NCBI GenBank assembly: GCA_009741485.1 | Contig: CM019230.1 | Location: 8,828,175-8,892,174, forward strand | Direction of reading: 5' to 3' | From: Malurus cyaneus samueli | Taxonomy: Eukaryota > Chordata > Aves > Passeriformes > Maluridae | DNA: 64,000 nt | Shown here: positions 47,688 through 60,500 of the stretch, in pieces | Position numbering within the stretch: position 1 is the first letter of the stretch | Layout of the letters: the number at the start of each line of letters is the position of its first letter | The notes under the pieces: generated by a model | What the model saw: only the letters and a program-made list of their open reading frames with translations | Database searches by the model: none | What the model was told of the DNA's origin: nothing | Translations under genes and position numbers: made by a program

Positions 47688-50600
47688 TGGTCAAAACTGA
47701 GTTTTGTTATCTGTGGTCACAACTGGAGCCATCTTGTCCCCAAAGAAAATGTTCCCAATGGAATACACCAAAGCAAAACTGCTGCATCATTTTGCTTTGA
47801 TTTCCCCACCCAAGAAAGGGAGAATTAGAAGAGGAAAAGGTGAAATTAATCCAGTAGAAGTCCTCTGGCATTTGGGCTCTGTTTTTCTGATTCTCTCCAT
47901 AAATAACATAAATTTTCATTTAAATGAAACATTTTGGTAAGCACTAGGATTACTTCTACAGTGAGAGATGAGATGAAGAATTAAGAAACATTCATTAAAG
48001 CATTTATTTTAAAAGGCTGAACTTCAATACTGTGGAAGATCCCACCCAGATCCCTTCATCAAGATATCTGGAAGGAAAGTAGTAAATAAGTTTGTGCAGA
48101 ATAAAATCACCAGCAGTATTAGCCATGCTTGGCAGAGGATACAGTTCTAAAACCAAAGCCATGCTAATGCTGCAGAAGTAAAATCTGCCAAGTTTGTCCC
48201 AGCTTGTTTTGGCCAATCTCTCTCTGAGATGCTTAGTCTTCCCTTATGCATTCCTGTTAGGATCTTGAATTCAGCTCCTGAATTCTTAACTAGAACCAAA
48301 CATGACTCCATCCAAACAAAGCAAGGGAGATTCCTGAAGCTAATGTGGTGTGTCCATAAACACAGCCTGTTAGAGACAGTTACCCCTTCATCTGAGTGCT
48401 CCTGTGAGCCAGGGGCAGCATCAAACTCACAACCTTCCACCTCTGTTATTCTTCTAAATATCAGCTTGACATTTGAAAAGCACAAGGCTGCCTCTTCAAG
48501 AAGCCTCCCAGGAAAAGGCACTGCAGAGCAATTATTGTTGGGTACATTGAGAAAAAAAATAAATCTGCAGGAATGGAGAAGGTGAATGAACTGTAATATG
48601 GTAGTGCTAAAAGGGGAGAGACAGCAGCACCCTGGGCACTGGCAGAGAGGACACCCCGACCTCTGGGAGGTGCAGGTGCCACCAGAAAACAATGGGCACA
48701 GCTCCTGTGCCAGGCTCCCACAGCATCCTCCCTTTACAGGCTGGCAGCCAGCACCCAGCACTGCTCAAATCCCACTAACTCCACAGGTTTCAATTCACTT
48801 TCTGCTTTTTCTTTGTGACAGATACTTTTTCCTTTCATTTAATGCCATAGAAAGCAATATTTTACGGAAATGGAATTATTATCAAACCGACAGGAGCCCC
48901 AGTTACCTCCAGCCATCACATTTGGAAAGCAGCTCTGTGCCCTGGGCTGTGTCCAGGTTAAGGGTTGGTGCAGGGATCCGAGGGGGCTGCAGCCCCTCCT
49001 GCACCATGCCCTGCAGCCAAGGGTGTGAATTTATCTTCCATCACCTCACCCATGGCTGGGGACCCAAAGGCCTCTACCCCAAAAGCATTTGTGCTGTTGA
49101 TGACTCAGGCAGGCTTAGAAGAAGACAGGGAATGAAAGAGGGAGAGATTGCTGAGGGTTTGATGTTGGAGCTGCCTGTGGAGGCAGCACTGGAGTGTCTG
49201 AGCTGAGCAGAGGGATTGACTGGAAGAGGAGAGCTCAGCAGTCCTGGCTTCCCTGGAAAACAACCTCAGGGGAGTCACTTGGGCTTGTGCTGCTGTTCAT
49301 TCAGTGCCTGTTTCCAGCACGGCTGTTTGCAGTGTCTGTGCAGGTGTTTTAAGGCGTCTCTGTTGTGTGTCACAGGTTTTGAGGAGAGGTGGAAGGTATG
49401 AAGGGGGAGAGGTTTCCTTGCAGGGATAACTCAGGGTTCGGGGTAGCTGTCCATGGTCAGACAGGGGGAAGGTTTTTTGGGACTGAACGTGTCTACTTTT
49501 GATTTATGGCAACTGGTCAGTGAAGATGGTCCTTCTCCCCAGCCTTGGCAGCTGCACCTGTCTGGGATCACAACTGAAATGAGCCTCCTGATAAAAACCC
49601 CATCATTTCCTATTTTCCATAGGTAGGGAAGTAAAACCCCTTCTTTACCTCCTGGGAGCCTCCTCCCCACATTTTGGTCTGGGAGCAGTGGAGGTGAAGG
49701 CAGAGCCTGCTCCAAGATCACATTATCCCTGCAGAGCAGCCTGGATATAGAGAATTATCCCAGCACTCATTACCAAGTGCTAAACACAACAGAACTTCCC
49801 TGTCATTTTGCTGTTGGAATCCTTTTAGAATTATTAAATCTGTCGAGGAACCTCTGCCTGCCTGAGGCACAGCACAATTAATTCCCAACAACAGAAGCAG
49901 AGGAAATAACAACCAACTAACTTTGCTTGGCTGCTTTCATGTGTTTATTTTTTTTAAACAAAGGCAAGTTTATTATGGAAAACGTCCCTCAAACTTCAAA
50001 GCTCTGCTTCAATCCTTGCAGCAGCTTCTTTTAGGCCAGATAAGAAAGTGAAGCCCAATATCCTACAGTGCCCAGTGTTAGAGGAAAACTCCTTGAAGAT
50101 CTCTTTTAAGTGGAGAGGGACCACAGTGGAGGGATGGAAACAGGGCTGAGCATCACTTGGGTTTTTCCTCCATCCATATGTGAGAATATTGTCTCTCCTG
50201 AGCATTGTGTGCTCAGGGGTATTTGGTGTCTATCTCTGTAATTTCATGGTGTGGGGAAAGTGTATCCCCCAGTTCTGGTTTTTGTGTTCACAGTCCCAGA
50301 GGGACCCATGCAAGCAGAATGAGAGGGACCTCAGGTGTGGGGAGAAGGGCTGTGGCAGCCACACCCCTGCAAAACTGTAGAAAGAAGGGAAATTGTAGAT
50401 GTGTCACACGGAATTGCTCATTAATGAGGGCACAGAAAAACTGCTTTAGGTTGAGGGGAAGGTGACCTCATCTCCGTGCTGCCTCTGTAATGAGGTTTTC
50501 CACCCAGTAAGGGATGTGCAGTGGGGGGAAATGGGCACTCAGGGGCTCCAAGCAGAGCAGGAGCCCAGGCACTGCCAGGCACCCAGGGTTTGGTGCAATC

Positions 50601-53600
50601 TCCCCTCCTGCCAGCCCCTGTGTGCAGAACCAGCCCCGTGCCCCTCCCAGGCACAGCCCCTGCCCTGCACCCCTGAGCCCTTGGTGCCCTGCCTGCTGTG
50701 CTCAGAGCAAACCTGCTGGGTACAACTCACCCACGAGCACTAAACCCTCGCAGCGCAGGGTGAGGAGCCACACAGGCAGTGTTGGGCAGCAGGGATGGTG
50801 GCGTGGTTTAGAATTGTGGATGAAAGCCAGGCACCCACAACACCTGCTCACCTGCTCTCCCCCACCACCACTTGATCTGCATCCCTCACATATTCTCAGC
50901 CTCCTCCTCTGGCAAAACTACTGTGTGTCCCACCTTTGTTTTGATTTCTTCTTAAATATGTTTTCACAGAGGTGTAACCACCATCTCCAATTGGCCCTGG
51001 TTTGGTCAGTGGCGTGTCCATCATCCTCAGAGCCAACAGCAATTGGCTCTGCTGGACATGGTGGAAGCCTCCAGAAGCTTCACACAGGAGCCATCTTTTG
51101 GCCCCACTTCTAAAAACTGGGCCAAGCAAAACCAACACAGAGGGGATGTCCCTGCCCCTCTGCTCCTGTCAGGGCAAAGGAAGAAACAGAGAAGCTCACT
51201 GGCAGGAGCATAATGCATAGAGCTCAAAAAAAAAAAAAAAAAAAAACATCAAAATAGCATCTCAATAACTTTTTTGTCATCTATCTCATTCTTCAGTAAA
51301 TGTTTATCTCAGGAGAGCCCCAAGGTGCTTGAGACTCAGCTTGTAGAGGTTCTGTGGATAATTACTGACCCCACCCCAGGCCCTGCCTTCACAATGAGCA
51401 TTCCCAGTGCTCACCAAAGATTGAATCTCCAGCCTGTGTTGAACTGGAGCAGGAAGATCATGGATCAAACGCGGCTGTTTAGGTTCTGTGTCTGGTGGAA
51501 ATGTGCTTGGTTTCACCACGTTGCTGTCTGTGCTGTTCTTATTTTAATGTTTTATTATTATTTCTCTGTCCCTGCGTGTTCTTTCCCTGTTTTGTGTGAC
51601 ATTTCCTCCTCTGCAATAAGCTGACGCCTTTCCCAGGGACTCTGCTTCCACCCTGGCTTTTGCTCCAGAGCTGAAACCACCTCCCACCACATTTGGTGAT
51701 ACCCCAGTGAGAGTTCCAAGGCTTGGGGGACATTTCTTCCCTCTTGGTTTTCAGAGCTGTTTCAGGTTGCCCACAGAGAAGGAAAAAGCCTTTATCAATT
51801 TCCACAATTAATGAGAAAGTGGGCATGTTCCTTCAAGTGTGGACCTATGAGCAAATCCTTCAGTTCCATTAGAGGAGTTACGTCTGCACAGTCTGGAGGA
51901 TGATTTAACAACATTTTCCTTTGCTGGTGCTCCACCTTCCACCTCCTCTCTCCCCTCACTGAGCCTGGTACATCTGCTTTTGCAATTTTGTAATTTGAAA
52001 GGATTAAGTCATTTTATTTTTTAGGGTTGAGGGTTGTGGTTTTTTCCCCAATCAAGACAATGTAATTATTGCTTGTCCTGATCAGGTTCCTGCCCCACCC
52101 CCAGGCAGCTGAACTGGTAAAACTGATGGGCATGAAAAGGAGTGCACATGAAACATCTTCAAATCAGTTTTAAAAACCATTCAAAAATTATTCAGTGCAC
52201 TTGAGCTTGTTATTTTTTAACAGATCAGTCAAACTCAGGGCAGTTAATGGCCACATTCATAATCCCAACGACTTTTATCTGCTGGGAAAACTTTTGTGTT
52301 CTCAGAGGGTTTGGGCTTTACCTTCTGCTTTCTCCTTTCTGGGTGTGAATAAGGCAGTGGCTTCCCCCTCTGGAGATGCCCATTAATCCCCCAGGGAGCC
52401 TCTGTGAAGCCTCGAGGCAGAATAACCATGAGGAACCTTTATATCCCTGCCACAGCACCCTGAAAACAGAGCACTGCAGCTCCAACCCACACTCATCACC
52501 TTCGGGATGGATTTGAGCCCAGAAGGACATTTGGGGACTGAGCAGGGGAGATCAGCTTTCCTTACAGGGCCTGGGAACCTCTGGGGGCTTTTTCCTGTTT
52601 GGTTGTCAATTATTTGACTCACACTTGATGGACTCCATCTCCCAGCACATTAGCAGCTGGAGGGTTACAAGGCTGCAGTTGGTGATGAATGGAGAGTAAT
52701 TACTCTCTGAGCTCATTATAACTGCTCAGTTATTGAACAATTTGGGAAGGCATGCAGGAGGAATACTTGCTTAATTAAATGCTCGTTTAATAACTGCTAA
52801 AGTTAGCCTTCCAAAGCAGTGCTCACCTTCCCCAGACCTGGAAACCTTCACCATGGCTTTGGTCCTCGTTCCCTCCCAGCTCCATCCCTCCCACATTTGG
52901 CTCCAGGTGCATTAAAATCTCTCTGAAGCTGCCTTCAGCCTCCAGCAAGGTGTTTAACTAAGAAACAACTCCCCTGGAGCTGCTCAGGTACTTTTTGAGA
53001 CCAAACTCTTGTCTAATGGAAAAAACTGACAAATACAGCAAATCTGAGTGTTTAACAGGGGCTGGGCAGTGCGAGCAGCAGAAAATCTTTTGAGCCCCCC
53101 ATGTTTTCCGAGCTGCTGCAGGTCCAACACATTTGCTGGGCACATGTTTGTTCTGTTTGAGGGGTTTGATAATTTAAGGTTTAGAAAACAAGATTACACC
53201 CATGGGATGCTCTCTGGAGCCTGGACTGACTTCCAGGAGCTATGCGGAGTCTTCAGGGCAGTACTTGAGACAAAAAGGTGTTTCCAGCTTACTGTCATGT
53301 CTGCACTGCTGCCCAAAGAATGTCAGGTGTCTGTGTGTGAATTCAGGCAGGCTTGTAACTGAAAAAAGTTGTCATTGAGGACTTTTGGGAAGTTTCGAAG
53401 GATGTTCTTAAATGGGAGGCAGCATTTCACTCAAGATGAGTACAACTTCATTTTAAACAATGAGTTGGTAGGTTTAATTTTTTTTTTCTCTGGACTTGTT
53501 GTTTAGGTGTTTTTATAGTTTGTTCTAGATTATTTTAATATGTGATATTCTTCATGTACAGTCAGTGGGGTGCAGATACTGCTGCCCATGGGATGTGGCC

Positions 53601-55598
53601 ATCAGCTGGCAAATCCTAATGAAAAGGGGACCCCTCTCTCCCAGCATGAAATCAGTGGCCAATGTTCAGGAAGGAGAGAAAAGCAAAAGCAAAGCCCTGA
53701 AACCCTTACTGCCCACAGGCAGATTTATCTCCTTTGCACTTCCAAGGTGACAAATGGCTCAAAGCCTCCCAGAGGCCGTGGCTCCTCTGATCCTGTCTGT
53801 AGCAGGAAGGAAGGGTCTGTTCTGAACCTCATCATTCCCAACACACTTCAGAACAAACTCAACTCATTTTTTTCTGCAAGGGAGAAGACATTAGAACAAG
53901 CCAGATCTTGTATCTCTGGCAACACACCAGACTTTTACAAAGGCATCCTTGAACTTCTTCTATTCTCCTTTCAGTTCAAATGCTGCAAAAAAAAGGAAAT
54001 TAATTTTTAAACAGGTTTTTCAGGGCAAACTCTGCAAGGTAAATGCTGCAGACCAGAAGAGTCATCAAAGCAGGTTAACTTTAAAACCTGACAACCTTGG
54101 CAGCCTCCTTGCAGCAGCGCAGAGCCACGTCAGTTCTGCTGTTACCCATGGCTACAGAATTGGTGAATGAAATGAAATGGAATCCAAACCTGTCCAGAGT
54201 TGTGAGTCTCACACAGGCAGGACAAACGACCTGGAATGATAATTTCTGGAGTACTCCACCAGCTCCTCAATGGAATATTTTGTCAAACTGGTCTAAATTA
54301 ACAGAGCTCACACATTCTGAGTCTGGGCTGCTGACGAGATGAGGAAGGTCCTGGTGGGCTCTCTCTGATTTTAAATATCCCCTTTTTTAAACAAGAGGAC
54401 AATGCATAAGGCAGATCTCCAACAGATCCTGTAATTTCAAGTAGAGAAGTATTATGGGATAGTCTCTCACTGCCCCAAAGGGAAAAAAATCAAGTTAAAG
54501 TATGAGCTAGAATCAGTCTTTTCAGTCAGCAAATTTCTTCTGAATTAATAAGGCAGAGCAGCTCTTTAGCAAAATGATTAAATACCTCAATAAAGAGCTG
54601 CCTTACACCAGGTAAGGCACTTCCCCTGGACGTCTCCCAGGTTTCAGTGCAAGGAGCCCCCTGAGGCAGCCAGCACTGCCCCTGCCCCCCTACATTTGCT
54701 GCTGGATTTTGGAGATCCTGTGCTGGCAGGAGGATGCCAGTAACGCTGTCAGGATCCTTTCTGCCCACTAAGTGTCCCTGCCAAAGCATCCTCCCATGGC
54801 ACACCAGGGCAGGGCACTGCTTTCCCACCAGCCTCCTTTCCTTACCCAAAAATTCTCACCAAGTCACAGCTACAGAGTCCTGTCAGCTGAGGATGGCTGG
54901 AGAAGTGCTGCAGAGCAATCTCAGCCCTCACTATGAGGTGAGATGTCTCCAGACAGCCATTTCAGCCTCTGCCTGTGAAGGGATCCCACCCTCTGCTGAA
55001 GCTCCTGGGTCACAGTTTCTTTTCCCTTTCCCCACCCTGTGTATCCATGTGATTTCCATCCCTATCCAGTCATTTGGGATGGCAGACCTTGCCATTCAGC
55101 ACAGCCTCACCCTCATGGAGCATTTTCTCCTTCCCAGCACCTCTTCTGCAGCAGGAGGTCACTCCCTTCCCATCACCTGCAGTGTGCTGCCGAGCCCCAC
55201 AAAGACCCCAAATGTCCCCTCCCAGTCCCCCCATAGGGACTTTTCTTCTACTTTTTTCTTCTTCTTTTCTTCCCCGGAGAGCCCAGATGTGCTGTCCCCC
55301 TCCTCTCCTCACTGCCTTTTGCCCTTCAAGGCAGAGCAAACCCTCCAGCCCTCGTCAGCCCAGAGCTCCTCCTGGGGTGTCCCCACTGCCCACCTCCTAT
55401 GGGACACGAGGTTTTTCTTGGTTGGAGAGGGTGCACTCAGAATTCTTGTGAGCACCAGCTTTACTGCCTGTTCCCAGCATAAACTGGACAAATGGATGGA
55501 GTCCTGGCCCGAGGATAAACACCATCTGCCACATTTGGAGTAGCTGTGTCCAGGGCAGCTGAGCTGACACCCTGGGAGCTCCTGGGGGACACAGGGGG
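47688..55598. other. Long non-coding stretch
   Basis: No convincing exon, RNA gene or large transposon. There is a run of 21 A at about 51226-51246. Frames up to 269 codons (54734-55543) lie in C-rich or low-complexity DNA with no domains. Intergenic or intronic sequence is likely. Confidence 0.5.
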
Positions 55599-55954
55599 GT
55601 TGGTGGCATCTCCAGGGGGCTGGTGGCACCTCCAGGGGGATTGGTGGCACCTCCAGGGGATTGGTGGCACCTCCAGGGGATTGGTGGCACCTCCAGGGGA
55701 TTGGTGGCACCTCCAGGGGGCTGGTGGCACCTCCAGGGGGATTGGTGGCATCTCCAGGGGGCTGGTGGCACCTCCAGGTTGGTGCACCTCCAGGGGTGGT
55801 GGCACCTCCAGGGGGATTGGTGGCACCTCCAGGGGATTGGTGGCACCTCCAGGGGATTGGTGGCACCTCCAGGGGGGCTGGTGGCACCTCCAGGGGGGCT
55901 GGTGGCACCTCCAGGGGGATTGGTGGCATCTCCAGGGGGGCTGGTGGCACCTCC
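55599..55954 (+). repeat. 21-bp minisatellite, about 18 units
   Basis: Units of 21-22 bp such as TTGGTGGCACCTCCAGGGGA, varying in the G run and in CACC/CATC. Open frames on both strands (Gly/Trp/His on plus, Pro/Trp/Ser on minus) are repeat artefacts. Confidence 0.95.
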
Positions 55955-57488
55955 CCTGCTCTCAGATGTGAACAGGCCCAGGCCATAAGGAGAAGAACTA
56001 TAAAAAACTCAAGGATCCCAATAACCATCTGAAAGTTATTTTGCAGAAATACAGAGGGTTTGTGGCACCTGAGGCACTTGCACAAGTTGTGGCTCAGCCC
56101 GAGCCCAGCCCAGAGGGAGCTCCCAGTTCCAACACACCAATGTTGCAAAATGTTCAGTCTTGTGGAGTTTTCATATTTCAGATTAGTTTCAGCTTTTTAG
56201 CTGTTTGGGAATGACAAATCCTCATGTGGTTAGGAAGCATTCTTGGCTATTATCTCTAAAAAGAACTTCAATATTTACAGTCAGGCTAGTACTTAGGAAG
56301 GAAACCGAGATTAGATAAGCTCATTAAGCCAGGCATTCTTTTCACACCTCTTCCCAATGAAATAATAATTTTTCAATTTCAAGGCTGTTAATTTAGAGAC
56401 AGATTTCACTTGTCACACAGATGCAAACCTGAACCCCTGGCATGCTCCATGACTGAAGCTGGCTCAGATATACACAGGCTGTCCTTCCCTTCCAGGGCCT
56501 TGGACACAACTGGAAAATCTGTGTCCCCTAAATGATCCAGCCTGGTGCAGCTGGACTACTCAGAATGCATTCAGCAAGCAGGTGTTGCTATTGGAGAATT
56601 AAAAGCTTGTTCATTTAAAAGATTTGGAATATCCTTTGTCTCCTCCATGGTACAAACAAGCCCTCAGCAGCTCGTAGGAGGAAGCTGTGGATGTCTAGAG
56701 CAGGCAGGGACTGAATCTTCTCCCAGCTCCACGTCCACCCACAGCCTGAAGGAAATGAAACCAAAGATCACCACCCCTGCTCAGCTAGGCAGGGGACAGG
56801 CAGGCAATGACATCTGCTTTTTAAGTTAATTGATCCACTGAATCACAATTTCATTATAAACAAGGTTTTAAGGCTCAGAGATTTCTCGGTTTTTGTTCTG
56901 TAATATGGTCTAACAAGAGGCTGCTGCTATGCCTAATGACCTTGTCGTGTTTGTAAATTAAACACAGAAACCTTAGGAGTGCACCACAATTACAGAGTTA
57001 AACACATCTCCCGCTCCAGGGGAGCTGGGCCATCAAATATCTTCACTTCTGCCGTGCCCAGACCCTGCAAATCACAAACCTGGCCTGACCAGAGGACAGA
57101 ATCATTAATTTAGACCTGAACATCTCAGAAATAGCTCCCTGTACAACTCAGCCATGAAAAGGTTTTTGATTACTGCCCTTTTGTGCATGCTTTATGGCTC
57201 AAGTATTTCATTTAAGGAGGATGATTAGGAAGAGGACAAGTTTTAGCAGCCTGCTCCAAAGCCTAAGTAAAAAATTAGACACGGAGTCAAAACGTGTTGA
57301 ACTTGTACTGAAAGTGATAATTCTTGCAGCACGATGGAATTCACTGACTCACAGCCATCTGGAGGTACTAAAGGCAGTTAGAAAACAAAGTCAAGAGGTC
57401 TCAAATTCCAGTTGTTGAGAGGAAAAGGCTCAGAGGCAGCAGGCAGTCAGCTGAAAGGGGAAAGCTTCAAGGCTCTGCTAAATGTGAT
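55955..57488. other. Non-coding stretch
   Basis: Nothing recognised. Confidence 0.5.
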
Positions 57489-57592
57489 GTGAGTGAGCAT
57501 CTTCATCACCTCCTGAGCATCTTCATCACCTCCTGAGCTGTGAGTGAGCATCTTCATCACCTCCTGAGCATCTTCATCACCTCCTGAGCTGT
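57489..57592 (+). repeat. 51-bp higher-order repeat, two copies
   Basis: Each 51-bp unit holds two copies of GAGCATCTTCATCACCTCCT and a GAGCTGTGAGT joint. Two units in tandem. Confidence 0.95.
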
Positions 57593-60500
57593 GCTGGCAC
57601 TGCCCGAGGTGAGAGAGCCCTCCTGAGAAACCCACGGGCACTCATCCTGCACTGGTGTTGAGGCACAGAAAGGAGACTTTTCCTGCACGTGATCTGAATG
57701 GATCCCCATCTCCATCAAAATGTGAACCTAGAAAGGGAAAATGAGCAGGGAGAGGATTGGATTTCCAGATACTGGGCAAGCTTGTAAGAGCAGAGTACAA
57801 CCTCAGTGGAGAGTAGGTGCCTATTCCCTACACCCCCACTAAAACCCCCACTAAAGTATTATTAAATCAACAAAACTTTGTTTTTTCTTACAGTTCCAAA
57901 ACCCACAAATTTTTCAAACTTTTTTTTCCCAAAGGGAAACTTTCTGTACACATCTGTATATTTATGAATTCAGTTTTAATTTCTTCTTGGATTATTTCTT
58001 ATTTACAGGACTAAATTCTGCCTAGTGCCAGAAAAGGTGCAACAGACATGAGCTACACATGGAGAATACCATCTCTTAAAAAATGCCAATTTTATATTCA
58101 ACATAAATGCAGAAGAAAGTGTAATTCATCACTTTTTTAAATAGGTAGCATCACAACATATTTTAGCATATTCACTGTTCATTAATTCAAACAGAGGATG
58201 GACAGGATAAATACCTGAAGAAAACAGCAATCAAGAGGTCCAATTGAAAATTTTATAAAAGATTTTAACAGCAAAAGCTTTGCTGTCTGAAATCTCTCAG
58301 TTTCCAGTTGTCTGATCTTCTAATGAAACGATAAAGCAGAGTGAGGAGAAGGAGAAAATGTCAGTTCAAATTGACACGGACACGTCAGTGTGGGAGAAAT
58401 CTCCTGTAGCTGCTCTCTGCCTAACACCATCTTAAATTTAACTTACCCCTCTGCTTGGCTGACTTTGGTAGGATTGCTTTTTTCCTCCTAGTCAGAGTTT
58501 ATTTTGATCAAATTCATCGCCGTGGAAAGGAATGACTCACAAATTAATTCCTATTTGCCTTTAAAATAGAGGAACAAAGAAAACACACATTTATGGCCCA
58601 CAGTAAAGTAGAAACAATCCAAGTGCAAGATCACTTCTCTCATTTCTTTTGTGTTGAGAAGTGCAGGGACTAAATGGGTTTAGAGTGAGTTCGTGGTATT
58701 TCACAGCAGCTTTTTAAGTTGTGAATCACCTGGTAAAATGTAAAAGGTGGCCTCCTTTTCATGAGGTTATTCAGTGAACCACAATTAAAGCCCCATTAGG
58801 CAGGGAGGACTCCCAGAACACGTCTTCTCTTCAGTAACATAAATCAGAAATAAACACATTTGCTTGCAAGAGGGAATGGAAGAAACCACCACCCAGAGCC
58901 AAGACAAGCGGAATGACTCCATCAGGACCTGCCTTTGTTTATTCCCGAAAGATTTAATGGTCTGGCTGGCAAGTTAATATGCTGAGGATGTCACCTCCAA
59001 GGTAGGAATCCACCCAGAGACCTTCCCCTGGCAGGGAAAGGTTCTCTCAAAAGAAAACAGCACCATTTTTTTCTGATGAGTCAGCAGCAAAGTGTCCAGG
59101 CATCTACATAAACAGCTTGAAATAATTGTATAAACTGAGGAACAAGAAAGAGAGAAATCCTCAAGGTGTCTGTCCAGAAAAACCCTGCCTCAGGAACCCA
59201 ACTGGTGCTTTTTTCTGGGGGTCGGTGGTGTGGTTTGTTTATAAAATTGTAGGAAGGGAATCCATGTCTAAAATGAGCTTTTTTGAGCACTGGAGGCCTC
59301 TTACAAGAAATTCCCAGAAACATGTAACATGAATGCTCCAGATCTCAGCTTCTTTCTAGAAATAGAGTATTTCCTTCAAAAAAGGGAAGGTTTCAGTGCA
59401 GCCCCTTATAAAAATGAATGTGACCTGGCAGCTCATGGATTCACCCAATCCTAGTCCTTTGAATAGTCTCAGGATTATCTGGCAATCCAGGTATTTTGAT
59501 GGCTTTCCTTTGTTTAGATGCAATTAAATGTTACAAAAAATAAAGGAGATGGTAATTCCAGGCTGCTTTATTGATTCCACAATCAGAACTATTCAAGCAA
59601 GGCGTTTCTTGTTGTGATCCCAAGGTCTGACCTGCTCTCTCAAGTGTTTGTTTCAAAATTCCCCACTCATTGTCTGGGAGGTATCAGGAAAGACAAGAAT
59701 GCTCAAAAGCAGGCAACACTGATCACTACCTTGTCATTATTTCAGCTTTACAGGAAAGTAGGCAAAACGGAAATAAATCTCTCTGAAATAAAGGGTTTTG
59801 GTCCAAATACAGATAATGCCTCTATAAGAAGAAAAATAAAGAGTATTTACAAAAGAAATGAATGGTGAAGAAGGAAAAAATCTCAAAAATGGAGTTAAAA
59901 ATTTTTCAGAAGGATTAATACCCCACATGGGCTAAAAGAATCAGAGTAAAAAGGCAGCTCCTCTGCAGAACTAGCAAGGCAGTCAATGAATAAATAACTC
60001 ACTGAGCTTTATCCCCTGGTCAGGATTGCTACAGTTCAAGGCTGAGGTGAGAGATGAAATGAGGGATTTGAGGGAGATGATGGACACACTCAAAGATGTG
60101 CACTTGGGAAATGGGACAGTTATTTCCTTTCCACAGTTCATCCTGAAAATCTTTAGTACAAAGTCACCTGCACTCACAGAAGATAAAAAATGGCCACACA
60201 GATACTTTGGGGATAAATGAACAAATAAAAGAGAGCTGATTGAAGCAAATGATGTAAAATGAGTTTTCAGCTTCCTCCAAATGTTCACAAGAACCAAAGT
60301 GTGTGCCACAGCCACCTGTGGTCCAGAGAGGAAATAACTCTTCTGCTGCTCCTGGAATGTTTGGTGCATTTCCATACCAGAGACTCAATAAGGAAAATCA
60401 GGAGTTGGGATTTTTTTTCTTTTTTTCACTTGGAGAGGGGAGATTGGTTGTATTTATTCCTCCCCACTCAAAGAGCCTTGACCTCCAGCAGCATTTCCTG

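Noticed and set aside
54734..55543. 269-codon plus-strand frame
   Set aside because: Low-complexity Ser/Pro-rich composition, no domain, no splice context, overlapping frames on the other strand.
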